Shown here: positions 17,511 through 25,149 of the stretch, piece by piece | Layout: each line of letters begins with the position of its first letter | Numbering within the stretch: the first letter of the stretch is position 1 | From: Faecalibacterium sp. I3-3-89 | Lineage (GTDB): Bacteria; Bacillota; Clostridia; Oscillospirales; Ruminococcaceae | Direction: 5' to 3' | Assembly: GCF_023347275.1 (NCBI RefSeq) | Contig: NZ_CP094468.1 | Span: 682,001 to 746,000 of the forward strand | Length of the DNA stretch: 64,000 nt | Notes under the pieces: model-generated | Told to the model about the DNA's origin: nothing | Database searches by the model: none | What the model saw: the letters and a program-made list of their open reading frames with translations, nothing else | Made by a program: the position numbers and the translations under genes

Positions 17511-17998
17511 CCCATCAAATGATCCAAACTATATAGCAGATATTTAGAAGGCACATCCGCCTGACCAGTTTTGCTTGCCACTGTTTTTCCCGTTTGAATA
17601 TCGACTTGTCTTTGCGTCCATGTGCAAGTTCTCGCATAAAACTGTACTCGATATTCTCTACTATTGTATGCACTGGTCTCCGGAGGACCTGCAAACTTCT
17701 GAGTTGTTTCATATCTTGCCGTTACGGATTTTTTTAGTTCAGCGGTTATTTCAAATGGAGTTCCGACTTTAAGAGACGTTCCAATTGTCTGTTCAAATGC
17801 TCTGGTCAAAGTTGTCGTTTGCCCCTTTGCTACTGAGATAACAAAATAGTTCTGGGCTTCCCATTCGGTTCCGTAAGAATATGAGGTTGGATAATTATAT
17901 CGCCCTAATCGCTCCGATGAGCCTTGGAGAGCATCTTTATCATCAGAGGACGCATATCCCACATCATAAATTATAATAGTATCACCATACACCTCCAT
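17507..17998 (-). CDS. Hypothetical protein, 163 residues
   Basis: Not recognised. No signal peptide or membrane helix; the sequence is rich in Thr, Tyr and Ser and looks beta-rich (YFVISVAKGQTTTLTRAFEQ; EYRVQFYARTCTWTQRQVDI). The middle portion (SLKVGTPFEITAELKKSVTA) has the character of a beta-sheet binding or pore-like domain, which is only an impression. The GGGAG ribosome binding site lies inside a small hairpin (GCTCC-N5-GGAGC, about 18004-18018). Probably cotranscribed with the two-helix membrane protein. Confidence 0.55.
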   Translation of the reverse strand: MEVYGDTIIIYDVGYASSDDKDALQGSSERLGRYNYPTSYSYGTEWEAQNYFVISVAKGQTTTLTRAFEQTIGTSLKVGTPFEITAELKKSVTARYETTQKFAGPPETSAYNSREYRVQFYARTCTWTQRQVDIQTGKTVASKTGQADVPSKYLLYSLDHLMG

Positions 17999-18113
17999 TT
18001 TTTTGCTCCCAATAGGAGCTTTTGTTTAGTCAACGTAATTCGCCTTATGTTTGTGACAGCTTTTTTGAAAAAATCTCTGCTTTTCGTTATGTTTGTACGC
18101 TTATACAAAAAAT

Positions 18114-18151
18114 CTCCATGTTATTTGTTGATTCTAACAAATAACATGGAG
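18114..18151 (-). terminator. Strong intrinsic terminator after the anti-sigma gene
   Basis: 16-bp perfect arms (18114-18129, 18136-18151; CTCCATGTTATTTGTT and complement) with a 6-base loop, followed on the minus strand by ATTTTTTG. Confidence 0.88.
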
Positions 18152-18158
18152 GCTCATA

Positions 18159-18848
18159 TTAAAAAATGTTTTCAGCGATTCTCGCAATCTCATCTTGTGA
18201 GATGTTTCCCATAATCGTGTTTGAAATGCCTCTCTGCTCCCAGCTTAAAATATATACTGTATCGCCGTTCTTTTCTACGCTCGTTCCCAAAGTTGCGTCT
18301 GCGTCTCCAACTTTTACGTTCTCATAAGTTGTATGCTCATTGTCAAACGAGGACTGTTGCCCCGGCTGTATAATGGAGCATCGAACAGTATATCCTTTAC
18401 CGCTTCCTTTTGACGAGTAAACGTGCAAAAAGTTTTCTGCGCTTTCAAATTCCTGCTCACAATCTCGTTCAAAGCCATCCGGCACATAATAATCGCTGTA
18501 TCCATTCGGAAGCTGTTCCAATGGTTCTCCATCCACTTGATACGTCAGCTGCATCTCAATGGGCAGAAATTTTTGAATCATCGTATAGACTGTCTTGCGG
18601 AAGTCTGCGCTTACTGCAAGCGCACCGAGAGTTAAAATTACCAGCGTCAGGGCTGCAACAAGCACCCGTTTCAGCATAGGGCGGCGTTTATGCAATGCCG
18701 CTTGCAGGCGAGCATCCCATCGGGAAGTATCCGGGTAGCGTTCCTTAAGCTGGGCCGGACTTGGCAGCTCATCCAGCTCTTTTTGTGCATCTGCACGGAG
18801 TGCCATCATCAATGCAGCGTCAAAAGAAACTTCTGTCCGCTCACTCAT
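18159..18848 (-). CDS. Putative membrane-anchored anti-sigma factor, DUF4367-like
   Basis: 229 residues: an N-terminal cytoplasmic region of about 58 residues, one transmembrane helix (VLVAALTLVILTLGALAVSA, ~residues 62-81), then an extracellular domain of about 145 residues resembling DUF4367 (LPNGYSDYYVPDGFE; YTVRCSIIQPGQQ; DTVYILSWEQRG). Its start overlaps the ECF sigma gene by eight bases. This two-gene arrangement with one membrane span is typical of an anti-sigma factor holding its sigma partner at the membrane until an external signal arrives. The signal is unknown. Confidence 0.75.
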   Translation of the reverse strand: MSERTEVSFDAALMMALRADAQKELDELPSPAQLKERYPDTSRWDARLQAALHKRRPMLKRVLVAALTLVILTLGALAVSADFRKTVYTMIQKFLPIEMQLTYQVDGEPLEQLPNGYSDYYVPDGFERDCEQEFESAENFLHVYSSKGSGKGYTVRCSIIQPGQQSSFDNEHTTYENVKVGDADATLGTSVEKNGDTVYILSWEQRGISNTIMGNISQDEIARIAENIF

Positions 18849-19371
18849 GGCTGTTTAGCTCCTTCCACAATAGTTTTCTTCCACGGAAAAGCCGCATCCG
18901 AACCACTTCATCCGTCAGTCCAAGCGATTCGGCAATCTCCCGGTTGGTGTAGCCCATTGCCAAAAGGCGAAGCGGATCACGGTACATCGGTTTCATCTGG
19001 CTGATCAGTTCTGTCAGGTGTTGGATGTTATCGGTGCTGACTACTGCATCGTCCGGCACCGGGGCATCGTCTGGTGCGGCCGGGACTTCTTCCAGCGGTT
19101 CTTCTCGCTGCTTGCGAAGCATATCGTATGCACGGCTTCTACTACAACTAACGAGATAAGCGGCGAGTTCGTGACAGTTTTCTCGATGAATTTTAGAAAA
19201 ATTTTTGGCAACGTACAAAAACACTTCTTGCAGTACGTCTTCTGCCAGATACGAATCGCCCATAATTTTGTAAGCGGTATGGTAGACCAGCCGTTTGTAG
19301 GTATTATATACATCTATAAATTGTTCTTCGCTGCTCCGGTCATCCAGAACTGCCAGATACATTGCCAGCAT
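18841..19371 (-). CDS. ECF-type RNA polymerase sigma factor
   Basis: 176 residues. Region 2 lies at about residues 20-85 (YKRLVYHTAYKIMGDSYLAE, DVLQEVFLYVAKN), an acidic linker follows, and region 4 is at about residues 120-170 (YRDPLRLLAMGYTNREIAES, LGLTDEVVRMRLFRGRK). It directs RNA polymerase to a small regulon, probably including its own operon. It overlaps the downstream membrane gene predicted to be its anti-sigma factor. A near-perfect 31-bp palindrome sits 25 bases upstream of the ATG. Whether this pair is element cargo or part of the transfer control is not visible. Confidence 0.85.
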   Translation of the reverse strand: MLAMYLAVLDDRSSEEQFIDVYNTYKRLVYHTAYKIMGDSYLAEDVLQEVFLYVAKNFSKIHRENCHELAAYLVSCSRSRAYDMLRKQREEPLEEVPAAPDDAPVPDDAVVSTDNIQHLTELISQMKPMYRDPLRLLAMGYTNREIAESLGLTDEVVRMRLFRGRKLLWKELNSHE

Positions 19372-19395
19372 TTTCGCTCACATCCCTCTTATCGG

Positions 19396-19426
19396 GAGGA
19401 ATTATGTCAATTTGACACAATTCCTC
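19396..19426. repeat. 31-bp near-perfect palindrome upstream of the ECF sigma gene
   Basis: GAGGAATTATGTCAA (19396-19410), one central base, then TTGACACAATTCCTC (19412-19426): 15-bp arms with a single mismatch. No T-run follows, so an operator is more likely than a terminator. Confidence 0.7.
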
Positions 19427-19435
19427 TCTGCCCAT

Positions 19436-20101
19436 TCAGATAAACCACCACGGCAGTTCCAGCCACAGGTTATCCATGGCCTGTTCCTCGGTCTTTTTGG
19501 CACGGCCTTTCGTCAGGTGAAAGTATATCGCCGTGCCGATCAGCGGATGTTCCTCGCCATCAGTAAAGCCATAGCGGTACAGCAGATAGGTCTGCTCTCG
19601 CTGGGTCAGCCGTTTCAGGCCATCGTACAGCTCCCGGCGCGATTCCTGCTCCTCCATAATGCTCTGCGGCTGCATGGCGTAGGGGTCGGCTATGGCTTCA
19701 ATGCGCCGCAGCTGCTCTTCTCCCGGCAGAACATCGTCCAGCGAAACGCGCTGGTAGCAGACGCCGTCCTTGTCCTCCGTTACCATCCGCTGTTCAAAAG
19801 CGGCAAAGGCATCCCGCACCATGTCCATCATGGCGTTGCGGATGGCCGGAGCTGCGTAGGTCAGGAACTTCATGCCGCGCGCTGCATCGAACTTCGGCAC
19901 GACCTTCCACAAGCCCAGATTGCCCGCCTGTTTCAGATCGTCCGTGTCAAGGTTCAGGCCAGACTGTGCCAGATTCATGCTGCGGAAAAGGTCATTTGCC
20001 ACCTTGCCAATAAAGGACTTGTTGTTGTCAATCAAGCTGTCCAACGCGGCAGCATCGCCTTTCTGTGCCAGCGCACAAAGCCGTTCATTCGTCTGCTTCA
20101 T
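19436..20101 (-). CDS. Sigma-70-like factor of the mobile element
   Basis: 221 residues. An N-terminal segment (NERLCALAQKGDAAALDSLI) leads into a sigma region 2-like part (LDTDDLKQAGNLGLWKVVPK, FDAARGMKFLTYAAPAIRNA) and a C-terminal region 4-like part (LYDGLKRLTQREQTYLLYRY). The ATG at 20101 is chosen because the upstream frame overlaps the XRE gene; the 17-base overlap that remains implies coupling. Such sigma-like proteins are common in Firmicute conjugative and mobilizable elements and probably control transfer or excision genes. Confidence 0.78.
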   Translation of the reverse strand: MKQTNERLCALAQKGDAAALDSLIDNNKSFIGKVANDLFRSMNLAQSGLNLDTDDLKQAGNLGLWKVVPKFDAARGMKFLTYAAPAIRNAMMDMVRDAFAAFEQRMVTEDKDGVCYQRVSLDDVLPGEEQLRRIEAIADPYAMQPQSIMEEQESRRELYDGLKRLTQREQTYLLYRYGFTDGEEHPLIGTAIYFHLTKGRAKKTEEQAMDNLWLELPWWFI

Positions 20102-20915
20102 GGGCGTTTTCCTGCTCTGCGGCAGACTGCAAGATTCCCAACAGACCGCTTCGCAGCTGTTCCAGTGCTTCCGGCGTGGCTCCTTCCATGCCCGAAACAC
20201 TGTCCAACATTGCATCTGTCAACTGCTCTGCCGTAATCGTTGGGTGCTGCACATCCTGCCCTTTGGTCAATTCGGTGAACATCTTCTCTGCCACTTTCTT
20301 GCTCATGGCTTCCTGTTCGGCGTAATGGCTCCCGATGTCCTTTTTGATTTCCTTGACCGTTGCCATGAAGTACATCTCAATGTCATCAAGGTCACCTTGG
20401 TATACTGGCTTTCTCCGAAGGCTGATGTCCTTTGCGGCTTTGGCTGCTTCCGGGGTCTTGACCCTTGTACGCAGCAGGGTGCTCAATGTCGTGAGCATGG
20501 CGTTCTGTGCTGCGATGCCGGAAGCAAAGGTATCATCAAAATACTGCGATATGCGGTAAGTAAGCTCTGCGAAGCGAGCGTTTTCCAACAGCAGGTTGAC
20601 CACCTCTGTATTGACACGTCCTGTGTAGAGGTTCTTTGCGGCTTCTACGGACAAGCCTAACTCGGCAATGTCGTAGTTCTTGCGGTCGGGAATGTTGGTT
20701 TCTCCCAGCAGAAAATCCGTGGACACGTTGAACAGCCTTGCAATTTTCAGCACCTGCTCATGGGTCAGGGTTCCCTTTGCACCGCTGATAAAGCGGCTGA
20801 TGGTGCTCTTGGAGCAGCCGAGTTCCTTGGCAAGTTCTGGTTGGCTGATGTTGTGCTCTTTCATCAAGTCCGCAAGACGGATGTTGGATGGTGCGGGCAG
20901 ATATTCCTGTGCCAT
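20085..20915 (-). CDS. XRE-family helix-turn-helix regulator of the element
   Basis: 276 residues. A Cro/C1 helix-turn-helix lies at residues ~12-70 (IRLADLMKEHNISQPELAKE, LGCSKSTISRFISGAKG, VSTDFLLGET). The long alpha-helical C-terminal part is of unknown function and may sense a signal or bind partners. It is divergent from the primase-mobilization genes, with its own consensus-like promoter, so it is the likely repressor of that module. GGAGG precedes the ATG. The downstream sigma-like gene overlaps its end. Confidence 0.83.
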   Translation of the reverse strand: MAQEYLPAPSNIRLADLMKEHNISQPELAKELGCSKSTISRFISGAKGTLTHEQVLKIARLFNVSTDFLLGETNIPDRKNYDIAELGLSVEAAKNLYTGRVNTEVVNLLLENARFAELTYRISQYFDDTFASGIAAQNAMLTTLSTLLRTRVKTPEAAKAAKDISLRRKPVYQGDLDDIEMYFMATVKEIKKDIGSHYAEQEAMSKKVAEKMFTELTKGQDVQHPTITAEQLTDAMLDSVSGMEGATPEALEQLRSGLLGILQSAAEQENAHEADE

Positions 20916-20947
20916 GTGGTCGGCCCTCCTTTTTGAGCTTTTTCCTC

Positions 20948-20976
20948 ATTATAATACGCTCTGCCGTTTTGTTCAA
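20948..20976 (-). promoter_or_regulatory. Promoter of the XRE regulator
   Basis: Minus strand: TTGAAC (20976-20971), 17 bases, TATAAT (20953-20948). ATTATAAT is self-complementary, so a plus-strand -10 is also possible here. Confidence 0.7.
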
Positions 20977-20993
20977 TATACGGTTACCTCTCT

Positions 20994-21040
20994 GCCCTCG
21001 CTGTTGCAGTCCTGCAACCAGTGAGGGCATTTTTCTTTTT
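20994..21040 (+). terminator. Strong plus-strand terminator ahead of the primase gene
   Basis: GCCCTCGCTGTTGCAG pairs with CTGCAACCAGTGAGGGC (one bulge), followed by ATTTTTCTTTTT. No gene lies upstream on the plus strand, so it would end a short leader or small RNA. Confidence 0.7.
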
Positions 21041-21110
21041 CCGTTGCAGTTCTGCCGCTTTTTCGCCTTTTCTGCAAAATTTTCCGTATATTCAGGCAGG
21101 AAGCAAAAAA

Positions 21111-21142
21111 CACCAGAGTTCCCACGCTAGGGACTCTGGTGC
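21111..21142. repeat. Hairpin in the leader of the CHC2 primase gene
   Basis: CACCAGAGTTCCC and GGGACTCTGGTG form a 12-bp stem with a 6-base loop, ending 15 bases before the AAAGGAGG site. It has no T-run. Confidence 0.6.
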
Positions 21143-21169
21143 AACGCACGAAACAAAGGAGGAATGCCC

Positions 21170-21865
21170 TTGAGCCTGTATCAAACTGTCAAGTCCGCCA
21201 TCACCGTTCGGCAGGTGGGAGAGATGTACGGCATGGAGCCCGACCGCCATGGCATGGTGTGCTGTCCGTTCCACTCCGACAACCACCCCAGCATGAAGCT
21301 GAACGACACCTATTATTATTGCTTTGGCTGTGGAGCCAATGGAGATGCCATCGACCTCACCGCCAAGCTGTTCGACCTGAACCCCCGGCAAGCCGCCGAG
21401 AAGCTGATAAATGACTTCGCGTTTGCGAAGCAATGCAGTCCCCAGTGGGGACTGCAAGTGACAGAGCGGTCTTGCGTCAGCAAGATGGAGGGGCCCTGCC
21501 CCGACAAGCTCTGGCTTGACCCGGACAAGCCGCCCGCCAATGCCATCGCCCTGCTGCCGCCCAAGCGTGACCTGACGGACGAGCAGTGGGCAGACATCGC
21601 CTACTGCCTGCGGGTATTGACCGATTATCTCGACCTGCTGCACGACTGGCGAGAGTGTTACAAGCCTACTAGCCCGGAAGAACCGCTGGACGAGCGGTTC
21701 GTGGAAGCCCTCCACACGACCGAGACCATCGAGCACCTGACGGACTGCGTTGCTTTTGGGACGCCCCAGCAGAAGGCCGCTGCCGCCGCACAACTGCTGT
21801 CCGGGTCGTACCTGCTGATGCTGGAAGAGCGCACCGACCGCCTTGCTCTGGCAAAGTGCGCCTAA
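21170..21865 (+). CDS. CHC2 zinc-finger primase-like protein
   Basis: 231 residues from a TTG start (ATG at 21164 lies too close to the AAAGGAGG site). A DnaG-type CHC2 zinc finger occupies residues ~28-60: CCPFHSDNHPSMKL, then YYYCFGCGANGDAIDL; it would recognise DNA during primer synthesis. The remaining ~170 residues have no visible TOPRIM catalytic core, so this is a primase accessory or template-binding protein, not a full primase. It precedes the P4-type primase-helicase by 73 bases, and the two probably replicate the element after excision. Confidence 0.85.
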   Translation: MSLYQTVKSAITVRQVGEMYGMEPDRHGMVCCPFHSDNHPSMKLNDTYYYCFGCGANGDAIDLTAKLFDLNPRQAAEKLINDFAFAKQCSPQWGLQVTERSCVSKMEGPCPDKLWLDPDKPPANAIALLPPKRDLTDEQWADIAYCLRVLTDYLDLLHDWRECYKPTSPEEPLDERFVEALHTTETIEHLTDCVAFGTPQQKAAAAAQLLSGSYLLMLEERTDRLALAKCA

Positions 21866-21938
21866 TAATTTATTCACCCGAAGTGGTGGGTCTCACCGTG
21901 AGACCAACCACTTCACTTTTCTAAAGGAGAACCACCCT

Positions 21939-23255
21939 ATGAAGAAAAACATTTCCCGCAACCCCTTATGGCCGGACTGGTACAACGGCAAGAAGATCGA
22001 TGAAGTCCAGTTTGGCCGTGCCTTTCTGGAGCAGTGGCCGTTGAAATGCGTCAACGGAACGCTGTACACGCTGGACGGCCCGGTGGAGGACGAAAGTGAG
22101 ATCAAGCAGCGCATCTTGGAGAACATCGAGGAATATGTCACCTCCGGCCTGTCCAAAAAGGTCACCAACATTCTGGAGACCATCAAGCTGCTGGCCTTTT
22201 CCGACCCGTTCCCCATCGAGCAGGACTGCATCCACCTCCAGAACGGCGTGTACCATCTGCCGGACGGCACCTTTCAGGAAAGCCGCCTGTTTTGCCAGAA
22301 CCGCCTGCCGGTGAAGTACGATCCCAAAGCACCCACCCCTGACCGCTGGCTGACCTTCCTGCACGAACTGCTGGACGATGCCGACATCCCCACCTTGCAG
22401 GAATATCTGGGCTACTGCCTCATCCCCAGTACCAAGGGGCAGAAGATGATGCTCATCGTTGGCAAGGGCGGCGAGGGCAAGTCCCGCATCGGGCTGGTGC
22501 TCAAGCGACTCATGGGAGATGCCGCCAGCAATGGCAGCGTCCAGAAAGTCGAGAACAACCGTTTTGCCCGTGCCGATCTGGAACGCCGCCTGCTGATGAT
22601 CGACGATGATATGGACATGAACGCCCTGCCCAAGACGAATTATATCAAGACCATCGTGACTGCCGAAGCCAAGTTGGACTTGGAGCGCAAGGGTGTCCAG
22701 AGCTACCAGCGTGACATCTACGCCCGGTTCCTCTGCTTCGGCAACGGTGCGCTGACCTCGCTGTACGACCATTCGGACGGCTTCTTTCGCCGCCAGCTCA
22801 TCCTGACCACCAAGGACAAGCCTGCCGACCGCACGGATGACCCCTTCCTTGTGGAGAAGATGTGCGCCGAGTTGGAGGGCATCCTGCTCTGGTGTCTGGA
22901 AGGGCTGCACCGGTTGGTGCAGAACGATTTCCGCTTCACGGTCAGCGAACGAGCCGCCGCCAACGTGGACACCATCAAGCGCAGCAGCAACAATGTCATC
23001 GACTTCATGGAGTCCGAGGGCTACTTCCGCTTCAAGGCGGACTACTCCATCAGCTCCAAGGAGTTCTACGACATTTATAAACAGTGGTGCGAAGACAACG
23101 CCTGCCACAGCGTATCGGCCATCCGTTTCAGCGCCGAACTGCGCCAGAATGACCGCCGCTATAACCTTGAAGCCACCAACAACATCTACCTGCCCGGTGG
23201 CCGCAGGGTGCGGGGTTTCGTGGGCATTGAGCCGCTTGTCCACCCCTGCCCGTAA
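21939..23255 (+). CDS. P4-family phage/plasmid primase-helicase (D5/DUF5906 type)
   Basis: 438 residues. A D5_N-like N-terminal half is followed by an SF3-type helicase core: Walker A GKGGEGKS at residues 175-182, Walker B LLMIDDDMD, and a sensor segment FLCFGNGAL. A winged-helix-like C-terminal part follows (FYDIYKQWCEDNACHSVSAI). The start at 21939 has AAAGGAG upstream; the frame before it is non-coding. The role is probably opening and unwinding of the element's replication origin, presumably the GTAC-rich array directly downstream. Confidence 0.9.
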   Translation: MKKNISRNPLWPDWYNGKKIDEVQFGRAFLEQWPLKCVNGTLYTLDGPVEDESEIKQRILENIEEYVTSGLSKKVTNILETIKLLAFSDPFPIEQDCIHLQNGVYHLPDGTFQESRLFCQNRLPVKYDPKAPTPDRWLTFLHELLDDADIPTLQEYLGYCLIPSTKGQKMMLIVGKGGEGKSRIGLVLKRLMGDAASNGSVQKVENNRFARADLERRLLMIDDDMDMNALPKTNYIKTIVTAEAKLDLERKGVQSYQRDIYARFLCFGNGALTSLYDHSDGFFRRQLILTTKDKPADRTDDPFLVEKMCAELEGILLWCLEGLHRLVQNDFRFTVSERAAANVDTIKRSSNNVIDFMESEGYFRFKADYSISSKEFYDIYKQWCEDNACHSVSAIRFSAELRQNDRRYNLEATNNIYLPGGRRVRGFVGIEPLVHPCP

Positions 23256-23283
23256 AAAGTGCATTTTTTTACGGAAGAAGTTC

Positions 23284-23432
23284 GTACAACCTGTACGGTC
23301 TGTACTTGTACGCACCTGTACGGAAAATTCAAGTAAATTAAAACGTGCTATCGTTTATATTTCAAATTTCCGTACGCCGTACAGACCGTACGGGTTATTT
23401 GAAGTCCGTACGCAATTTTTTCAGATGCGTAC
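23284..23432. repeat. GTAC-rich iteron-like array, candidate replication origin
   Basis: Ten GTAC tetramers occur in 149 bases (23284, 23293, 23302, 23308, 23318, 23372, 23379, 23388, 23408, 23429), most in CGTACGG or TGTACGG contexts. GTACGGTCTGTAC (23293-23305) and GTACAGACCGTAC (23379-23391) are exact inverted copies flanking an AT-rich stretch (23325-23370). Repeats around AT-rich DNA right after a replication gene suggest an origin. Confidence 0.7.
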
Positions 23433-23440
23433 GGAGCAAT

Positions 23441-23463
23441 CAAGTTCGCATTGTGCGAACTTG
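23441..23463. repeat. 23-bp perfect interrupted palindrome between origin array and oriT
   Basis: CAAGTTCGCA, TTG, TGCGAACTTG: 10-bp perfect arms. Possibly a binding site for an element regulator. Confidence 0.7.
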
Positions 23464-23513
23464 ATCGTAGCTCTCCCGCAGGAGACGTTCCCCCTCGGAG
23501 AGTCCTCGAAGAG

Positions 23514-23569
23514 CCCACTACACTTTGCAGCCCATAGGGATGAAAGTGTTATAGTGGGTTATTACACTT
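23514..23569 (+). other. Origin of transfer (oriT), pMV158/MobV type
   Basis: AAGTGTTATA (23544-23553), loop GTGGGT (23554-23559), TATTACACTT (23560-23569) has the same layout as the pMV158 oriT hairpin, whose loop is GTGTGT and is nicked at G/T. By analogy the nick falls between 23558 and 23559. The alternative hairpin of that oriT is present too: CCCACTACACTTT (23514-23526) pairs with AAAGTGT-TAT-AGTGGG (23543-23558). The relaxase gene begins 62 bases downstream. Confidence 0.8.
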
Positions 23570-23631
23570 CCGAAGAAGTGCATCTCCGTTCCCCGTTACC
23601 TCCCGATGAACCCCGAAAGGAGGGATGCCCT

Positions 23632-24897
23632 TTGGCAAGAAATGATGGTATTGACCGCACAAGTGTCCGAAACCTCGCCGTTTCGGATAAGGCCGTTGGT
23701 AACACCCAGCAGCACAACGAGCGCGAAAAGGACAGCTATCGGAACCCCGATATTATCCCCCAGCGCGCTGCATGGAACGTCCACTTCAAAAAGCCAACCG
23801 CCAGCTACACCGACCTATTCGCCCAACTGGAAGCCGCCGGAACCATCTCCACGCGCGGCTTGAAGCCGGATGCCACCCATTACTGCGAGCTTGTCTTTGA
23901 TGTCAACTCGGCCTACTTTGACAACCACGGCGGCTACGAGTTCGCCAAGCAGTTCTATGAGGATGCCTACCAAGCTGCCGTTCAAATCGTGGGCGGTGAG
24001 CAGTATATCCTCTCGGCAGTCATGCACGCCGATGAGATCAACCGTGCCATGACCGAAGCATTAGGCCGTGAAGTCTACCACTATCATCTCCATGTGGTCT
24101 ATGTGCCTGTGGTGGAAAAGCAGATCCTCTGGTCGAAACGCTGCAAGGACAAGGCACTGGTCGGCACCGTCAAGGAGACTGTCATGCAGGTCAGCCGGAG
24201 CAAGAAGTGGGCATCCAAACCTCTGCTGGACGATGCCGGAAAGCCTGCGCTGCAAAAGAACGGCAAGCCAGTCCTGAAGAAGTCGTACAGCGTCTTGCAG
24301 GACAACTTCTTCAATTTTATGCGCGCTGCCGGGTACACCGATATAGAGCGCGGTGAACGCGGCAGCACTGAAGAACACCTGACCGTCACCCAGTTCAAAG
24401 TCCAGCGGGAGCAGGAGCGTCTGGACAGCCTGACTGCCCAGATTGACCAGAAAGAGCAGCACCTCACCCAAACCAACAAAACCCTCTCCAAGACCGAAAA
24501 GGAACTTGCCGCTGTGCAGAAAAAGGCCACGCTCACGAAAGAAGCCCTCATTCATGCGCGCGATCTGGATTATATCGGCAAGCGCACCATTCTCGGTAAC
24601 TACTCGCTGACCGAAGAAGAATTTTCCAAGCTGAAAAAGCAAGCCGACCACGGCTATATGATGGACGTGGAGAACCGCCGCTTGAAAGAAGAACTTTCCA
24701 CCGCCAAGAAGGAGGCCGTTCGTTGGAGCAACAAGTACCACGACCTGTGGTACGACGTGAAACCCTATCTGGATGCTCTCCACCGTGCGCCCGAACTGGT
24801 GCGCGGCTTTCTGGAAAAGATTCTTGCCCCCAAGCAGGAGCGCACCATGAATGTGCCGCAGCGAAACCGCAAGCGTGGGCAGGATATGGAACTTTGA
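23632..24897 (+). CDS. MobV-family (Pre/Mob) relaxase
   Basis: 421 residues from a TTG start with AAAGGAGG at proper spacing. MobV motif I is HNERE at residues 28-32; the metal-binding motif is split into HADE (132-135) and HYHLHVVYVP (150-159). The C-terminal ~190 residues are charged coiled coil (VQREQERLDSLTAQIDQKEQ onward). It should nick oriT just upstream and lead the strand into a recipient using transfer machinery of a co-resident conjugative element, since none is encoded here. The spacing between HADE and HYHLH is longer than in MobM-type proteins (known pattern HxDExxPHxH). Confidence 0.88.
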   Translation: MARNDGIDRTSVRNLAVSDKAVGNTQQHNEREKDSYRNPDIIPQRAAWNVHFKKPTASYTDLFAQLEAAGTISTRGLKPDATHYCELVFDVNSAYFDNHGGYEFAKQFYEDAYQAAVQIVGGEQYILSAVMHADEINRAMTEALGREVYHYHLHVVYVPVVEKQILWSKRCKDKALVGTVKETVMQVSRSKKWASKPLLDDAGKPALQKNGKPVLKKSYSVLQDNFFNFMRAAGYTDIERGERGSTEEHLTVTQFKVQREQERLDSLTAQIDQKEQHLTQTNKTLSKTEKELAAVQKKATLTKEALIHARDLDYIGKRTILGNYSLTEEEFSKLKKQADHGYMMDVENRRLKEELSTAKKEAVRWSNKYHDLWYDVKPYLDALHRAPELVRGFLEKILAPKQERTMNVPQRNRKRGQDMEL

Positions 24898-24914
24898 TTT
24901 TCGGAGGATACCAT

Positions 24915-25091
24915 TTGAACAAAAAGAAGAAGTCGAACAAATCCGGCTACCCGGATGAAGCAATCAAGACCCTTGCGCGTTGCTTTTATCCCTCCATGGT
25001 TGAGTTTTTCAACAGCGAGGAAGGCCAGCGTGAATATGAGGAATGGCTGAAAGAGCAGGAAGTTCTACAAGCCTTGCCTGTTGCAGCATAA
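24915..25091 (+). CDS. Small basic-to-acidic hypothetical protein at the element's right end
   Basis: 58 residues from a TTG start with CGGAGGA upstream. The Lys-rich N terminus (MNKKKKSNKSG) is followed by an acidic helical part (EEGQREYEEWLKEQEVLQAL). No family is recognised. It lies 17 bases after the relaxase and is probably cotranscribed; it may help relaxase or DNA processing. It is the third TTG-initiated gene in this module. Confidence 0.65.
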   Translation: MNKKKKSNKSGYPDEAIKTLARCFYPSMVEFFNSEEGQREYEEWLKEQEVLQALPVAA

Positions 25092-25092
25092 A

Positions 25093-25131
25093 AACAGCAG
25101 GACGCTCCCAGTAAAGGGAACGCCCTGCCTT
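25093..25131 (+). terminator. Hairpin ending the mobilization operon
   Basis: GCAGGACGCTCCC pairs with GGGAACGCCCTGC; the T-run is poor (CTTATA). Confidence 0.6.
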
Positions 25132-25149
25132 ATATAGATGTATCTCACC

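Noticed and set aside
22837..23631. N-terminal extension of the relaxase frame back to 22837
   Set aside because: The open frame crosses the primase gene, the GTAC array and oriT. The TTG at 23632 with AAAGGAGG gives a protein starting near MobV motif I.
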